A stretch of 64,000 nt of DNA from Sulfuritalea sp. (GCA_023700805.1 JAMPYF010000002.1:1-64000); one strand, 5' to 3'; positions 27,009 through 36,421 are shown, counted from the first letter of the stretch. The notes: generated from the sequence alone by a model not told the origin. Made by a program: numbers and translations.

Positions 27009-28121
27009 CTATTTGTGGGCTACCGCCTCGGCGCCGAGACCGTAATACAGGCCGTTGATCTTGGTCCAGTAGGGCACCACGATCTTGGCATAGGCACGCT
27101 GCGATTCCAACACTTCCTTGAACAAGGGATTGCGCGCCGCCTCGCGGTCATACACGATGTTGGTGGCCTTGAGGAAGGCGGCGAAGAACTCCTTGGGCGT
27201 GTCATGCACGATGACCTTGTGCTCCTTCTGCAGCTTCTCCAGCGCCTTCGCGTTGCGATCCACGTTGAAGGCGTAGGTTTCGGTGATGGTCGCCATCACG
27301 GCGCCCTCGATCACCGCCTTCAGGTCGGCCGGCAGCTTGTTCCAGACCGTCTTGTTGAACAGTATCTCGCCGACGTCAGACGACTGATGCAGGCCCTGCA
27401 GGTAGTAGTGCTTGAACACGTTGTGGAAGCCGAGGATCATGTCGTCCGCCGGGCCGATCCATTCGGCCGCGTCGATCACGCCGCGCTGCGCGGCCGGCAC
27501 GATTTCGCCGCCCGGCATGGCCACTGCGTTGATGCCCATTTCCTTGAAAACCTCGCCCGTCAATCCGGGAGGCGAGCGGTATTTCATTTTCTTCATGTCG
27601 GCGATCGAGTTGATCGGCGTCTTGAACCAGCCGAACGGGTCGGGACCCATCGGCTGCATCATGAAGGGCTTGATGTTCATCTTCAGGCCCGACTCGTACA
27701 GCTTTTCGTAGAGCGCATTGCCGCCGCCCTGCGAGAGCCAGGCCATGTGCGAGATCTGGTCCATGCCGGTGCCGGCGCCCGCGGCCGGATTCGAGAACAG
27801 GGCCGCCGCGCTGTTCTTGCCCGACCAGTAGTGCGTCCAGGCAAAGCCGCCATCGACCACGCCCTTGTCCACCGCGTCGAGGATCTCGAAGGCGTTGACC
27901 ACCGCGCCGTCGGGCAGTATCTCCATCTTGATGCGGCCGTTGGACATCTTGTCCACGCGTTCGCCGAAGCGCTTCATCAAGTCGAAGTAGATGCTCGCGG
28001 TCGGAACCGCCGTCTGGATTTTCATCCGCGTCACTTGCTGGGCCTGCGCCATGCCGCCGGCGGTGACCAGCATTGCCGTGACGGCACCCATCAAGAATTT
28101 CCGTATCAAAGTCGCCATCAT
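27009..28121 (-). CDS. dctP: TRAP transporter substrate-binding protein (DctP family)
   Basis: 370 residues with a signal peptide (about 1-27, ending AQA). The mature part shows the TakP-like pattern: RIKMEILPDGAVVNAFEILD, a YRSPPGLTGEVFKEMG block with the anion-binding Arg, and VIDAAEWIGPADD. Captures an anionic substrate in the periplasm for DctQM. Substrate is not determinable from sequence; isethionate is suggested by the adjacent GMC gene and the xsc pathway, alpha-keto acids by the family. Confidence 0.9.
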   Translation of the reverse strand: MMATLIRKFLMGAVTAMLVTAGGMAQAQQVTRMKIQTAVPTASIYFDLMKRFGERVDKMSNGRIKMEILPDGAVVNAFEILDAVDKGVVDGGFAWTHYWSGKNSAAALFSNPAAGAGTGMDQISHMAWLSQGGGNALYEKLYESGLKMNIKPFMMQPMGPDPFGWFKTPINSIADMKKMKYRSPPGLTGEVFKEMGINAVAMPGGEIVPAAQRGVIDAAEWIGPADDMILGFHNVFKHYYLQGLHQSSDVGEILFNKTVWNKLPADLKAVIEGAVMATITETYAFNVDRNAKALEKLQKEHKVIVHDTPKEFFAAFLKATNIVYDREAARNPLFKEVLESQRAYAKIVVPYWTKINGLYYGLGAEAVAHK

Positions 28122-28210
28122 TGCCTCCTCCGTTGTTTTAAGAACCGGACTCCGGGATCCGTCGGATCACAAGGAGTCCACCATTGCCTCAAGGGCAATT
28201 CCAAAATTCC

Positions 28211-29809
28211 TTACTGGCCGGCATCCTGGCGGATCATGTCGGCGGCCTTTTCGGCAATCATTATTGTTGGCGCATTGGTGTTGCCGGAGACGATCTCCGG
28301 CATGATCGACGCATCGACCACGCGCAATCCGGAAATGCCGCGCACCCTGAGTCGCTCATCGACCACTGCCAGGGTGTCCTGGCCCATCTTGCAGGTGCCG
28401 ACCGGGTGATAGATGGTCTGGCTGTAGCGCCTTGCCGCGTCGAGCAGTTCCGCATCGGTCTGGAATTGCGCTCCCGGCACGAATTCGGAAACAATGTGCG
28501 GAACCAGCGCAGGCGCCTGTGCGATGCGGCGGGCCATCCTGATGCCGCCTATGACTATCGGATAGTCCCGCTGATCCGACAGGTAATTCGGACGGATCGT
28601 CGGGTACTCCAGGGCATCGGCCGACTTGATTTCGATGCGTCCGCGGCTGAACGGGCGCAGCTGACAGACCGACGACGTAAAGGCGGAAAAACGATGCGCC
28701 CCTTCACCCGGCTTGTCCGCGCTCAGCGGCTGCATGTGGAACTGGATGTCCGGCCGGGTCACGCCGGGGCCGGAGCGCGTGAAGATCGCGACCTGGCTCG
28801 CGGCCAGCGTGAGCGGGCCGGTGCGCGACAGGATGTACTGGATGCCGATCCACAGTTTGTTCAGCGGGCTATTGACCTCGTCGTTCAGCGTGCGCTCGCG
28901 GGTCTTGAACACCAGCCTGACCTGAAGGTGATCCTGGAGGTTTTCTCCGACGCCGGGCAAGTCGAGCACCACCGGTACGCCCACCCGCTGCAGCAGTGCG
29001 GCGCAGCCGATTCCCGAACACTGCAGAATCTGCGGCGAACCGATCGCACCGGCCGACAGGATCACTTCAGCCCTGGCCGTGGCCTGCCGCCTATGTCCGC
29101 CCTGCATGAATTCGACACCCACGGCACGCCTGCCCTCGAATAGCACGCGCGTGGTCTGGGCGCGGGTTTCAAGCTGCAGATTCGGGCGTCGACGCGCGGG
29201 CTTGAGGAAGCCTTTTGCCGTGCTCCAGCGCAGTCCCTTGTGCGCCGTCTGCTGGAAATAGCTGACACCTTCCTGTTCCGCCCCGTTCGGGTCCTCGTTG
29301 AAGGGAATGCCGATTTCCTGGGCGGCCCTGACGAAGTGGTCGGCGATCGGGCGATTCAGGCGCAGGTCGGAAACCTTCTGCGGTCCGCCGACTCCGTGAT
29401 ACGCGTTGGCCCCGCGCTGCTGGTCTTCCGACTTCCGGAAATAGGGCAGCACATCGTCGTAACGCCAGCCCGGGTTGCCCAAATCCGCCCAGCGATCGTA
29501 GTCGGCCCGCTGGCCGCGGATGTACAGCAAACCGTTGAGGGAACTGGAACCGCCCAGCACCTTGCCGCGCGGCCACTGGAGCCGGCGATTGGCGATGCCC
29601 GGATCCGGTTCGGTCAGATAGCACCAGTCCAGCTTCGGGTCGTGCATGGTCTTGAAGTAACCGACCGGAATGTGAATCCAGGGATTCCAGTCTTCGCCGC
29701 CGGCCTCGAGCAGCAGGACGCTTTTCAGAGAATCTTCCGATAACCGATTGGCCAGGACACAGCCCGCCGATCCAGCGCCGACTACGATGTAGTCGAAAAC
29801 CAAGGACAT
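28211..29809 (-). CDS. GMC family FAD-dependent alcohol dehydrogenase (candidate isethionate dehydrogenase)
   Basis: 532 residues. FAD-binding VVGAGSAGCVLANRL at residues about 8-22, the GMC signature PRGKVLGGSSSLNG, and C-terminal catalytic blocks YHPVGTCKMG (His) and GNTNAPTIMIAEKAADMI. Oxidises an alcohol to an aldehyde. Annotation as choline dehydrogenase would be usual, but IseJ, the cytochrome-linked isethionate dehydrogenase of Cupriavidus, is to my recollection of this type, and TRAP, IclR and xsc genes are nearby. Start chosen after AGGGAG; a perfect IclR-type inverted repeat lies 52 bases upstream. Confidence 0.88.
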   Translation of the reverse strand: MSLVFDYIVVGAGSAGCVLANRLSEDSLKSVLLLEAGGEDWNPWIHIPVGYFKTMHDPKLDWCYLTEPDPGIANRRLQWPRGKVLGGSSSLNGLLYIRGQRADYDRWADLGNPGWRYDDVLPYFRKSEDQQRGANAYHGVGGPQKVSDLRLNRPIADHFVRAAQEIGIPFNEDPNGAEQEGVSYFQQTAHKGLRWSTAKGFLKPARRRPNLQLETRAQTTRVLFEGRRAVGVEFMQGGHRRQATARAEVILSAGAIGSPQILQCSGIGCAALLQRVGVPVVLDLPGVGENLQDHLQVRLVFKTRERTLNDEVNSPLNKLWIGIQYILSRTGPLTLAASQVAIFTRSGPGVTRPDIQFHMQPLSADKPGEGAHRFSAFTSSVCQLRPFSRGRIEIKSADALEYPTIRPNYLSDQRDYPIVIGGIRMARRIAQAPALVPHIVSEFVPGAQFQTDAELLDAARRYSQTIYHPVGTCKMGQDTLAVVDERLRVRGISGLRVVDASIMPEIVSGNTNAPTIMIAEKAADMIRQDAGQ

Positions 29810-29860
29810 CCCCGCTCCCTCCCTGTCGTGCGCTGCCATGGCGCCGCATCAATCCAAATA

Positions 29861-29877
29861 TGAAACGATACGTTTCA
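29861..29877. promoter_or_regulatory. IclR-type operator candidate in front of the GMC gene
   Basis: Perfect inverted repeat TGAAACG-ATA-CGTTTCA. It shares arms with the sites at 36422, 41075 and 59975. It lies in the 278-base gap between the GMC start and the stop of the AMP-ligase gene, where the GMC promoter must be. The gap holds nothing else I recognise. Confidence 0.7.
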
Positions 29878-30087
29878 ATATTGCATGTGCGAACTATCGT
29901 CAAAAACCGTCTCCACTGGCAAGACAAATCGATAGGGAAGGCGACAAATGAAACGAAATCGGAACCTGTGACGTCAAAACGCAATGCACAATGCGTTCCG
30001 ACTTGCGCTGCGGCGCATTGAAAACTTGAGGCTTGTCCCGCTTTGACGGGATGTAGACTGCCCAGTGTGCGTGACCGGCAATTTCGC

Positions 30088-31623
30088 CTAGGGACTGTCT
30101 CGTTGCGTCGTCGCAGCAAGGAGCTCAAGCAGCTTCAGCCTTTGCACCTTGCCCGACGGGCCCTTCGGCAGCTCCAGCACGAAGCGGAATTGCCGCGGCG
30201 TCTTGTAATTGCCCAGCGCAGCCTCGCAGTAGGTGCGCAACTCCGCCTCGGAGCAGGTCTGGTCCGGCTTGAGCACCACGCAGGCCATGATCTCCTGGCC
30301 GTAGTTGTCGTCGGGAATGCCGACCGCGGCAGCTTCGAGCAGGGCCGGATGCTTGAGCAGGGCCTCGTCGATCTCGCGCGGCGCGATGTTCTCGCCGCCC
30401 TTGATGATCAGTTCCTTGAGGCGGCCGGTGACGAAGACAAAGCCGTCCTCGTCGAGATAGCCGAGATCGCCGGTATGCAGCCAGCCGTCCGCGGTGAGGT
30501 TCTTCGCGGTTTCCTCGGGATTCTTGTAATAGCACTGCATGACATTGTCGCCGCGGATCATGATTTCGCCCGGCTGGCAAGGCGGCAGCGTCTTGCCCGC
30601 GGCATCGATGATCTTCGCCGCGTTGCCGTAGGCCTGGCCCGGGCTGCCGATCTTGCGCCGCGCCGGGTCGAGCGGGTTGGTGAAGCAGGGCGCCGCGGTT
30701 TCGGTCAGGCCCATGGTCTCGATGATGCCGATGCCGAACTTGTCCTCGAAGGCCCGGTGGTGGCTGGGCGCCAGCGGCGCCGAGGCCGAGCGGCAGAAGC
30801 GCACCGCGGAAGTGTCGAGGCCCCTTTCCTTCGGCGTTGCGCCGTTGAGCAGGTAGGCGATGATGGTCGGCACCACGTTGATCCAGGTGCAGCGCTGCGC
30901 GGCGACGGTCTCCCAGAAGGTCGAGGCACTGAAGCGCTGCGGCATCACCAGGCTGCCGCCGTGCACCAGCGGCGCGGTGGCCGTGACGATCTGCGCGTTG
31001 ATGTGATACAGCGGCAGCACCGCCATGACGCGGTCCGTCTCGGTCAGTTGATGCGCGCGGGACACATATTCGCCGCCGGCAATCACCGCGCGGTGGCTCA
31101 GCACAACGCCTTTCGGCTTGCCCGTGGTGCCCGAGGTGTACATCAGCAGCGCCGCGGAATCCTCGGAGAGCGGCGGCAGGTCGGCCGCGGTGTCCGCAGC
31201 CTCGATGAATTCCTCGACATCCGGATGGCAGACGACGACTTCGATCGGGCGCGACACGGCAGCCAGCGCTTCGTTCAGGCGTCCGAGCTGGTCGGGCGAG
31301 ACGAAGACCAGCCGGGCGTCGCAATGTTCGAGCACGTAGGCCAGCTGGCTGGCCTGCGCCAGGAGGTTGATCGGCGTGACGCAGAATCCGCCGTACATGA
31401 CGCCGACAAACAGGCGGCAGGTCTGATACCCGTTGGGCATCAGCAGGGCGACCTTGTCGCCGGGTTCGATGCCGCGCGCCAGCAGGCTGTGCGCGAGGCG
31501 GCGCGAGGCGCGCTGCAACATGCCGAAGCTCATGCTGCGGCCGCTTTCGGGAGCGATCAGGTAGGTCGCGTCGGGCCTCTCGGCCGCCTGGCGGTCCACA
31601 TGGTCGCGGATGGTTCTTTGCAC
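30088..31623 (-). CDS. sauT: AMP-forming acyl-CoA synthetase, candidate sulfoacetate-CoA ligase (SauT-like)
   Basis: 511 residues from GTG; an ATG at 31671 overlapping the upstream stop is the alternative. ANL superfamily motifs: LLMYTSGTTGKPKGVVLSH (P-loop), GLTETAAPC, GWLHTGDLGYLDEDGFVFVTGR, and PKGPSGKVQRLKL with the C-terminal catalytic Lys. Activates a carboxylic acid to its CoA ester. The acid cannot be read from sequence; it is the last gene of a tctCBA-sauS-sauT operon, and the pairing with an acylating aldehyde dehydrogenase, with xsc nearby, fits sulfoacetate. A crotonobetaine or other acyl-CoA ligase role remains possible. Confidence 0.82.
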   Translation of the reverse strand: MQRTIRDHVDRQAAERPDATYLIAPESGRSMSFGMLQRASRRLAHSLLARGIEPGDKVALLMPNGYQTCRLFVGVMYGGFCVTPINLLAQASQLAYVLEHCDARLVFVSPDQLGRLNEALAAVSRPIEVVVCHPDVEEFIEAADTAADLPPLSEDSAALLMYTSGTTGKPKGVVLSHRAVIAGGEYVSRAHQLTETDRVMAVLPLYHINAQIVTATAPLVHGGSLVMPQRFSASTFWETVAAQRCTWINVVPTIIAYLLNGATPKERGLDTSAVRFCRSASAPLAPSHHRAFEDKFGIGIIETMGLTETAAPCFTNPLDPARRKIGSPGQAYGNAAKIIDAAGKTLPPCQPGEIMIRGDNVMQCYYKNPEETAKNLTADGWLHTGDLGYLDEDGFVFVTGRLKELIIKGGENIAPREIDEALLKHPALLEAAAVGIPDDNYGQEIMACVVLKPDQTCSEAELRTYCEAALGNYKTPRQFRFVLELPKGPSGKVQRLKLLELLAATTQRDSP

Positions 31624-31660
31624 GGTGGCAGGCTCTCTGGCGGGACTGGGGAAGGGCTGC

Positions 31661-33052
31661 CTAGGCACCATGCCGCCGCAGGTAGTCGCCGAAGATTTCC
31701 TCGTCGCTCGGCATGCGCGGCGCGATCTTGCGCGCAATGCGCGTGGTGTTCATGTACTGCCGGTAGGTCATGTTGTCGGAGAAGTTGTTGCCGCCCCAGG
31801 TGCCGCAACCCATCGACAGCGAGAACGGCAGGCCGTTGTCGAAGGCGCCGCCGGTGGCGAAACAGTGCGCCTGGTTCACGATGACGCGGCTGACCGGCAG
31901 CTCCAGGCCGAGGCGCAGGATGTGCGCGTCGTCGTCGCTGTGGATGCCGACCGAGTGACCGGCGCCCTGGAAGGCATAGATGTCACCGACCAGGCGGCAG
32001 GCATCGTCGAAGTCGCGCGCCCGATACACGGTGAGCACCGGCGACAGCTTTTCGCCGGAAAACGGGTAGGCGGGGCCGGTGCCGCGTTCTTCGACCATCA
32101 GGAAGCGGGCGCTCCGGAAACGCTCGTCCGCCAGCCCCGCCAGTTCGGCAATCCGTGCGGCATTCTGCGCGGTGACTGCGCTCGACAGCTTGCCCTGCGG
32201 CCACATCGCGGCCTGCAGCCTGGCTTTCTCGTCGCTGTTCAGCATGACGCCGCCGACGCTTTGCAGCGCGGCGACGGCTTGCGCATAGACCCGGTCGAGG
32301 ATGATGGCGCTGTTCTCCGACGAGCAGCTGGTGGCGTTGTCGAAGGTTTTCGAGGCGGCGATCGCGGCGGCGGCCGCATCGAGGTCGGCGCCGACATCGA
32401 TGATCGCGGCGACATTGCCGGCGCCGACGCCGAAGGCCGGCGTGCCGCAGGTCGCGGCGGCGCGGATGCTATTCTGCGAACCGGTGGCCACCACCAGGTC
32501 GGCCTGCTTCATCAGCGCCTGGGTGGCTTCCTTGGTCACCGGCGCCGGCAGGTACTGGACCAGGTCGAGCGGCAGGCCGAGCTTCTGCAGTTCGGCATGG
32601 ACGTAGCCGACCAGCGCGGCGCAGGTGGATAGCCCCTTGGGCGACGGCGCGACGATCACCGCGTTGCGGCACTTGAGGGCGTTGATGATCTTGTTGGCGG
32701 GTGTCGCCCCGGGATTGGTCGAGGGCGTGACGGCGACCACGACGCCGACCGGGCGCGCGATTTCGACCAGGCCCAGTTCCGGGTATTCGGCGATCACGCC
32801 TACCGTCTTGACGCCCTTGAGGTCGCGCAGCAGGCCGAGGGTCTTGCGGTAGTTCTTCTGAATCTTGTCCTCGACCTTGCCCAGCCCGGTGTCGCGTACC
32901 GCCATTTCCGCCAGTGTGCGATTGCGCCCCGGCTCCATGATGGCCCAGCCGACGGCAAGCACGGCCTCATCAACCTGCTCCTGGCTGCACTGCTCGTATT
33001 GGCGCTGGGCAGCGCGCGCCGCGTTTATCAGGGGGGTGACGATCTTGTCCAT
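31661..33052 (-). CDS. sauS: CoA-acylating aldehyde dehydrogenase, candidate sulfoacetaldehyde dehydrogenase (SauS-like)
   Basis: 463 residues, the short acylating ALDH type. Visible are the nucleotide-binding region VAVTPSTNPGATPANK, a VVATGSQNSIRAA block, the catalytic Cys in NATSCSSENSAII, and C-terminal CGTWGGNNFSDN. Such enzymes interconvert an aldehyde plus CoA and an acyl-CoA. Here it would reduce sulfoacetyl-CoA to sulfoacetaldehyde, the Xsc substrate (inference from gene order). It sits 21 bases after tctA and 37 before the GTG of the ligase gene. Confidence 0.85.
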   Translation of the reverse strand: MDKIVTPLINAARAAQRQYEQCSQEQVDEAVLAVGWAIMEPGRNRTLAEMAVRDTGLGKVEDKIQKNYRKTLGLLRDLKGVKTVGVIAEYPELGLVEIARPVGVVVAVTPSTNPGATPANKIINALKCRNAVIVAPSPKGLSTCAALVGYVHAELQKLGLPLDLVQYLPAPVTKEATQALMKQADLVVATGSQNSIRAAATCGTPAFGVGAGNVAAIIDVGADLDAAAAAIAASKTFDNATSCSSENSAIILDRVYAQAVAALQSVGGVMLNSDEKARLQAAMWPQGKLSSAVTAQNAARIAELAGLADERFRSARFLMVEERGTGPAYPFSGEKLSPVLTVYRARDFDDACRLVGDIYAFQGAGHSVGIHSDDDAHILRLGLELPVSRVIVNQAHCFATGGAFDNGLPFSLSMGCGTWGGNNFSDNMTYRQYMNTTRIARKIAPRMPSDEEIFGDYLRRHGA

Positions 33053-33073
33053 GCCGATGCGGCCTCGCTGCCG

Positions 33074-34582
33074 CTATGTTCCGTTGCGCTTGGTTCGTTC
33101 GCGCAGTTGTCGTTGGATGGGATACACCAGTGCAATTACCGCCAGCACCATGACGGTGGCGCTGATTGGCCGTCCCATCAGCACTGTCCAGTCGTTGCCA
33201 TGGCTGACCATCATGGTCATGAAAGAGCTTTCGGCGAGCGGGCCGAGAATGACGCCCAGCACCATCGGTGCAATGGGAAAACTGAACTTCTCGAACAGGT
33301 AACCGAGGATGCCGAAGCCCATGATGACGTACAGATCGGACAGATTGTTGCGCGCGGCGAAGGCACCGATGAAGCAGAACAGCACGACGAAGGCGGAGAC
33401 GACGGCCTCCGGCAGTTCGAGCACCTTGACCAGCGGCTTGATCGCGAAGTAGCCGATGATGCACATGCCGATGACGCCGAGGAAAATCGAGGCGAACACG
33501 GCATAGACGAAGGGCCCCGAGGTGACGAAGACCTGCGGTCCCGGCTGCATGCCGTGCAGCAGGAAGGCGCCGAGGATGATGGCGGTGGCGCCGCTGCCGG
33601 GAATGCCCATGGTCAAGAGCGGAATCATGGCGCCGCCGACCGACGAGGTCGCTGCCGTTTGCGGCGCGACGATGCCTTCGGCGATGCCGCTGCCGAGTTC
33701 CTTGCCGCGCTTGCCATACTGGCCTTCGGCACCGTAGGCGACGAAGGAAGCGACGGTGGCGCCGGCACCGGGAATGATGCCGACCACGATGCCGACCAGC
33801 GAACTGCGCAGGAAGGTCATCTTGAGCCTGAGCATCTCGGCCAGCGTGGGAAATTCTGTGCTGATGCGGCGATCGGTATCGGCCGTCGTGCCGTCGCCCG
33901 CGAAACCTTTTTCGAGGCGGGTGAAAACCTCGCCCAGGCCATAGGCACCGACCATCACCAGTAGGTACTCGATGCCATCCTGGAGGAAGGGCACGCCGAA
34001 GGCGAAGCGCTCGGAGCCGTAGATCGAGTCGACGCCGACGGTGGCGATCAGCAGGCCGAGCATCAGGCTGATGGCGGCGTTGGTGATCGAACCGCCGCCG
34101 AGCGAGACCACGCTGGCCAGGCCAAAAACGATGATGGCGAAATACTCGGGCGACGAAAATGTCAGGGCGAACTTGGCGACCGGCGCCGATGCCAGCACCA
34201 TGACCATGGTCGTGATCAGGCCGCCGCCCAGCGCCGCGAACAGGGTCCAGCCCAGTGCCTTGGCCGGTTGGCCCTTGCGCGCCATGGTATAGCCGTCCCA
34301 TAGCAGGGGCACGTCGATCGGCTCGCCCGGAATGCGGAACAGGATGGCGGTGAAGGCGCCGCCGTAGGTGCCTGACACATACATGGCCGTCAGCAGGATG
34401 ATCGCCGGCAGCAGTTCCATGGTGTAGGTGAAGGGCAGCGCCAGAACCACGCCCATCACCAAAGTCAGTCCTGGCAGCACGGCGACCAGCATGCCCAGCA
34501 CCAGGCCGATGCACAGCACCAGCAGATTGGCCGGCTGCAGCACCTGCAGGAAGCCGTCGCCAAGGTGGATCAGGGCGTCCAT
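33074..34582 (-). CDS. tctA: Tripartite tricarboxylate transporter, large permease TctA
   Basis: 502 residues, about 12 hydrophobic segments. TctA signatures: LGMLVAVLPGLTLVMGVVLA, GGAFTAILFRIPGEP, GIIPGAGATVASFVAYG and MGIPGSGATAIILGAF. Channel of a Na+- or H+-driven importer that works with a periplasmic binding protein. Lies between tctB (separated by the 236-bp repeat) and sauS. It would take the place of the MFS carrier SauU of Cupriavidus. The repeat ends at its start codon. Confidence 0.93.
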   Translation of the reverse strand: MDALIHLGDGFLQVLQPANLLVLCIGLVLGMLVAVLPGLTLVMGVVLALPFTYTMELLPAIILLTAMYVSGTYGGAFTAILFRIPGEPIDVPLLWDGYTMARKGQPAKALGWTLFAALGGGLITTMVMVLASAPVAKFALTFSSPEYFAIIVFGLASVVSLGGGSITNAAISLMLGLLIATVGVDSIYGSERFAFGVPFLQDGIEYLLVMVGAYGLGEVFTRLEKGFAGDGTTADTDRRISTEFPTLAEMLRLKMTFLRSSLVGIVVGIIPGAGATVASFVAYGAEGQYGKRGKELGSGIAEGIVAPQTAATSSVGGAMIPLLTMGIPGSGATAIILGAFLLHGMQPGPQVFVTSGPFVYAVFASIFLGVIGMCIIGYFAIKPLVKVLELPEAVVSAFVVLFCFIGAFAARNNLSDLYVIMGFGILGYLFEKFSFPIAPMVLGVILGPLAESSFMTMMVSHGNDWTVLMGRPISATVMVLAVIALVYPIQRQLRERTKRNGT

Positions 34583-34818
34583 TTAACGCTCATGGCAGCA
34601 AGAGCCACCGTCCGAGGATGAAACACGCGAAATGCGAATTGAAGGCCCGCCCCTCCCTTCCGCTCCGCGGCCCACGGCAGGCATTGCACTGCCTGCCGGC
34701 TGCGGCGGCGCAACGCATGCGTTGCGAAACCCCGCCTCGCCCCCTCGCGGGGAGGCTTCCAGTCGGCTCGCTTCGCTCGGACATAGCCCGTCGCTTTGAA
34801 TTGGCTTTATCACGCTAA
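34583..34818. repeat. Intercistronic repeat family 2, copy B (MITE-like)
   Basis: 236 bp matching 22071-22307 in inverted orientation. It spans from the base before the tctA start codon to the stop codon of tctB, overlapping the latter. One end is TTAACG, the other CGCTAA. The internal 16-base palindrome and the CGGCAGGCA stem are both conserved. Confidence 0.88.
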
Positions 34819-35366
34819 TGCACCCCCATGGTTGCCAGCAGCCAGAGGGACACTGCCGAAAACGGCTCGACCCCGAGCGGCAAGGACACGTAAACCACCT
34901 TCATGAATATGAACATCAATCCCAGCGCACCGAGCACGCTGGCGATGGCAATGACGCCCCAGCGCCGATAGCGCCCGATGACCATGAACAGCGCAAGATA
35001 GCCAATGGTGGCGAGGAAGAAACCGAGCTTGTCGATGGTGGCAACATAAATGATGGTCAGAACGATGCCGCCGGCGAGCAGTAGCGGGTAGCTGCGCAGC
35101 TTTTCCTCGGCTTCGTTGGCCCCGCTGTCCTTCATGAGCTTTTCGAGCAGGCCGGCCGCGGTGAAGGTCTCGCCGATCAGCAGGTTCTTGATGATTTCAT
35201 AGACGCAGACCAGGCCCAGCAGCACCAGGATGGACTTGGGCCAGAAATCCGGCCCGATCCGGCCCGGGGCCGCCGGAAACTCGATGCGGCCTGCCACCTG
35301 GTAGAGATATATCGCAGCCAACTGCACCACGACGTAGGGTGAAGCGCGTAGCAAGCGGTTCAGCAT
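34815..35366 (-). CDS. tctB: Tripartite tricarboxylate transporter, small permease TctB
   Basis: 183 residues with four hydrophobic segments and the weakly conserved TctB layout, including GRIGPDFWPKSILVLLG near the N-terminus. Small membrane subunit of the TTT importer. The TAG stop lies inside the terminal bases of repeat copy B, so the present C-terminus (…ATMGVH) may have been set by the repeat insertion. Confidence 0.85.
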   Translation of the reverse strand: MLNRLLRASPYVVVQLAAIYLYQVAGRIEFPAAPGRIGPDFWPKSILVLLGLVCVYEIIKNLLIGETFTAAGLLEKLMKDSGANEAEEKLRSYPLLLAGGIVLTIIYVATIDKLGFFLATIGYLALFMVIGRYRRWGVIAIASVLGALGLMFIFMKVVYVSLPLGVEPFSAVSLWLLATMGVH

Positions 35367-35399
35367 GGCTATTCCCGTCCCGGTTCGATTCAGGCCGCC

Positions 35400-36359
35400 T
35401 TACTTCTTGGGGCTGAATTTCTGCATGGTGTCGACCTCGCCGACAATGAATGTCTGCGCCTCGGACGCCGGCAGGAAGCTGTCCTTGCGTGCCAGCGACT
35501 CCTTGAGGAAAGCCATGTATTCGGGCGACTTCGTCGCGCGGGCGATGGCGTCGGCCACCAGTTTGACGCGCTGCGGGTCGGTGCCGGCCTTCATTACCAG
35601 CGAGCGGAACTGCGGCAGGTAGATTTCGAGACCGGCCTCCTTGGACGACGGGATGTCGGGGAACTCTTCCATGCGCTCCTCGCCGAAGACGATCAGAGGC
35701 CGCATTTGCTTGCTGCTGAGGAAGCTGTGGATGTCGCCGGCCTGCTCGAACAGCAGGTCGGCGTGTCCGCCAAGAATGGAGCTGTAGCGTTCGCCGGGGC
35801 TGGCGAAGGGCACGCCGATCAACTTGATACCCTTGCCGGCGAGGAAGTTTATCGTGATGTCGTCTGCGCTGCCGAAGCCGAGGATCGCGACCTTGAGCGT
35901 GCCGGGCTTGGCCTTGGCTTCGGCGACCACGTCGTTCCAGGTCTTGAAGCGGCTGTCCGCCTTGACGAAGAGCCCGGAGGGCTGGCGGATGGCGATGGCC
36001 AGCGACGTGACGTCGGCCAGTTTCCAGCGCGCACCACCCGCGACCAGCGTCGCGGCCGTATCGCCGATCAGGATGGCCATCGAATAGCCGTCGGCCTGCC
36101 CGCTGAGCAGCTTGGTCATGCCGGTATTGCCGGTGGCTCCGGGAACATTGATCACCGGGAACGAGGTTTTGAGGTCGGCTTCGAGGAGCTTGCCCAGCTT
36201 GCGCGCCAACTGGTCGGCGCCGCCGCCCGGTCCCCAGGGCACGATGAATTCGATCGGGCGTTGCGGGTATTTTTCCTGGCCGATGGCGCCGGTGACAGCA
36301 AACAGCGCTGCCAGGAAAAACAGGACTTCGCGGAACAGTTTCGGATTCTTGAATTGCAT
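35400..36359 (-). CDS. tctC: Tripartite tricarboxylate transporter substrate-binding protein TctC
   Basis: 319 residues with a signal peptide (about 1-27). Bug/TctC family pattern: RPIEFIVPWGPGGGADQLAR, NVPGATGNTGMTKL and PASPGERY-like FASPGERYSSILGG. Binds an anionic substrate in the periplasm. Start MQFKNPKLF follows AGGAGACC. First gene of the tctC-tctB-tctA-sauS-sauT operon; a 23-bp perfect inverted repeat lies 63 bases upstream, between it and the divergent IclR gene. Confidence 0.91.
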   Translation of the reverse strand: MQFKNPKLFREVLFFLAALFAVTGAIGQEKYPQRPIEFIVPWGPGGGADQLARKLGKLLEADLKTSFPVINVPGATGNTGMTKLLSGQADGYSMAILIGDTAATLVAGGARWKLADVTSLAIAIRQPSGLFVKADSRFKTWNDVVAEAKAKPGTLKVAILGFGSADDITINFLAGKGIKLIGVPFASPGERYSSILGGHADLLFEQAGDIHSFLSSKQMRPLIVFGEERMEEFPDIPSSKEAGLEIYLPQFRSLVMKAGTDPQRVKLVADAIARATKSPEYMAFLKESLARKDSFLPASEAQTFIVGEVDTMQKFSPKK

Positions 36360-36421
36360 GGTGGTCTCCTCTTGGCGTTGTTCTGGGGCTGTGTTGCGCG
36401 GTGGCCTTCTGATGGGCTGGT

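Noticed and set aside
28211..29809. Choline dehydrogenase (BetA)
   Set aside because: Not excluded by sequence, but no betaine aldehyde dehydrogenase, BetI or choline carrier is near, while sulfonate genes are.
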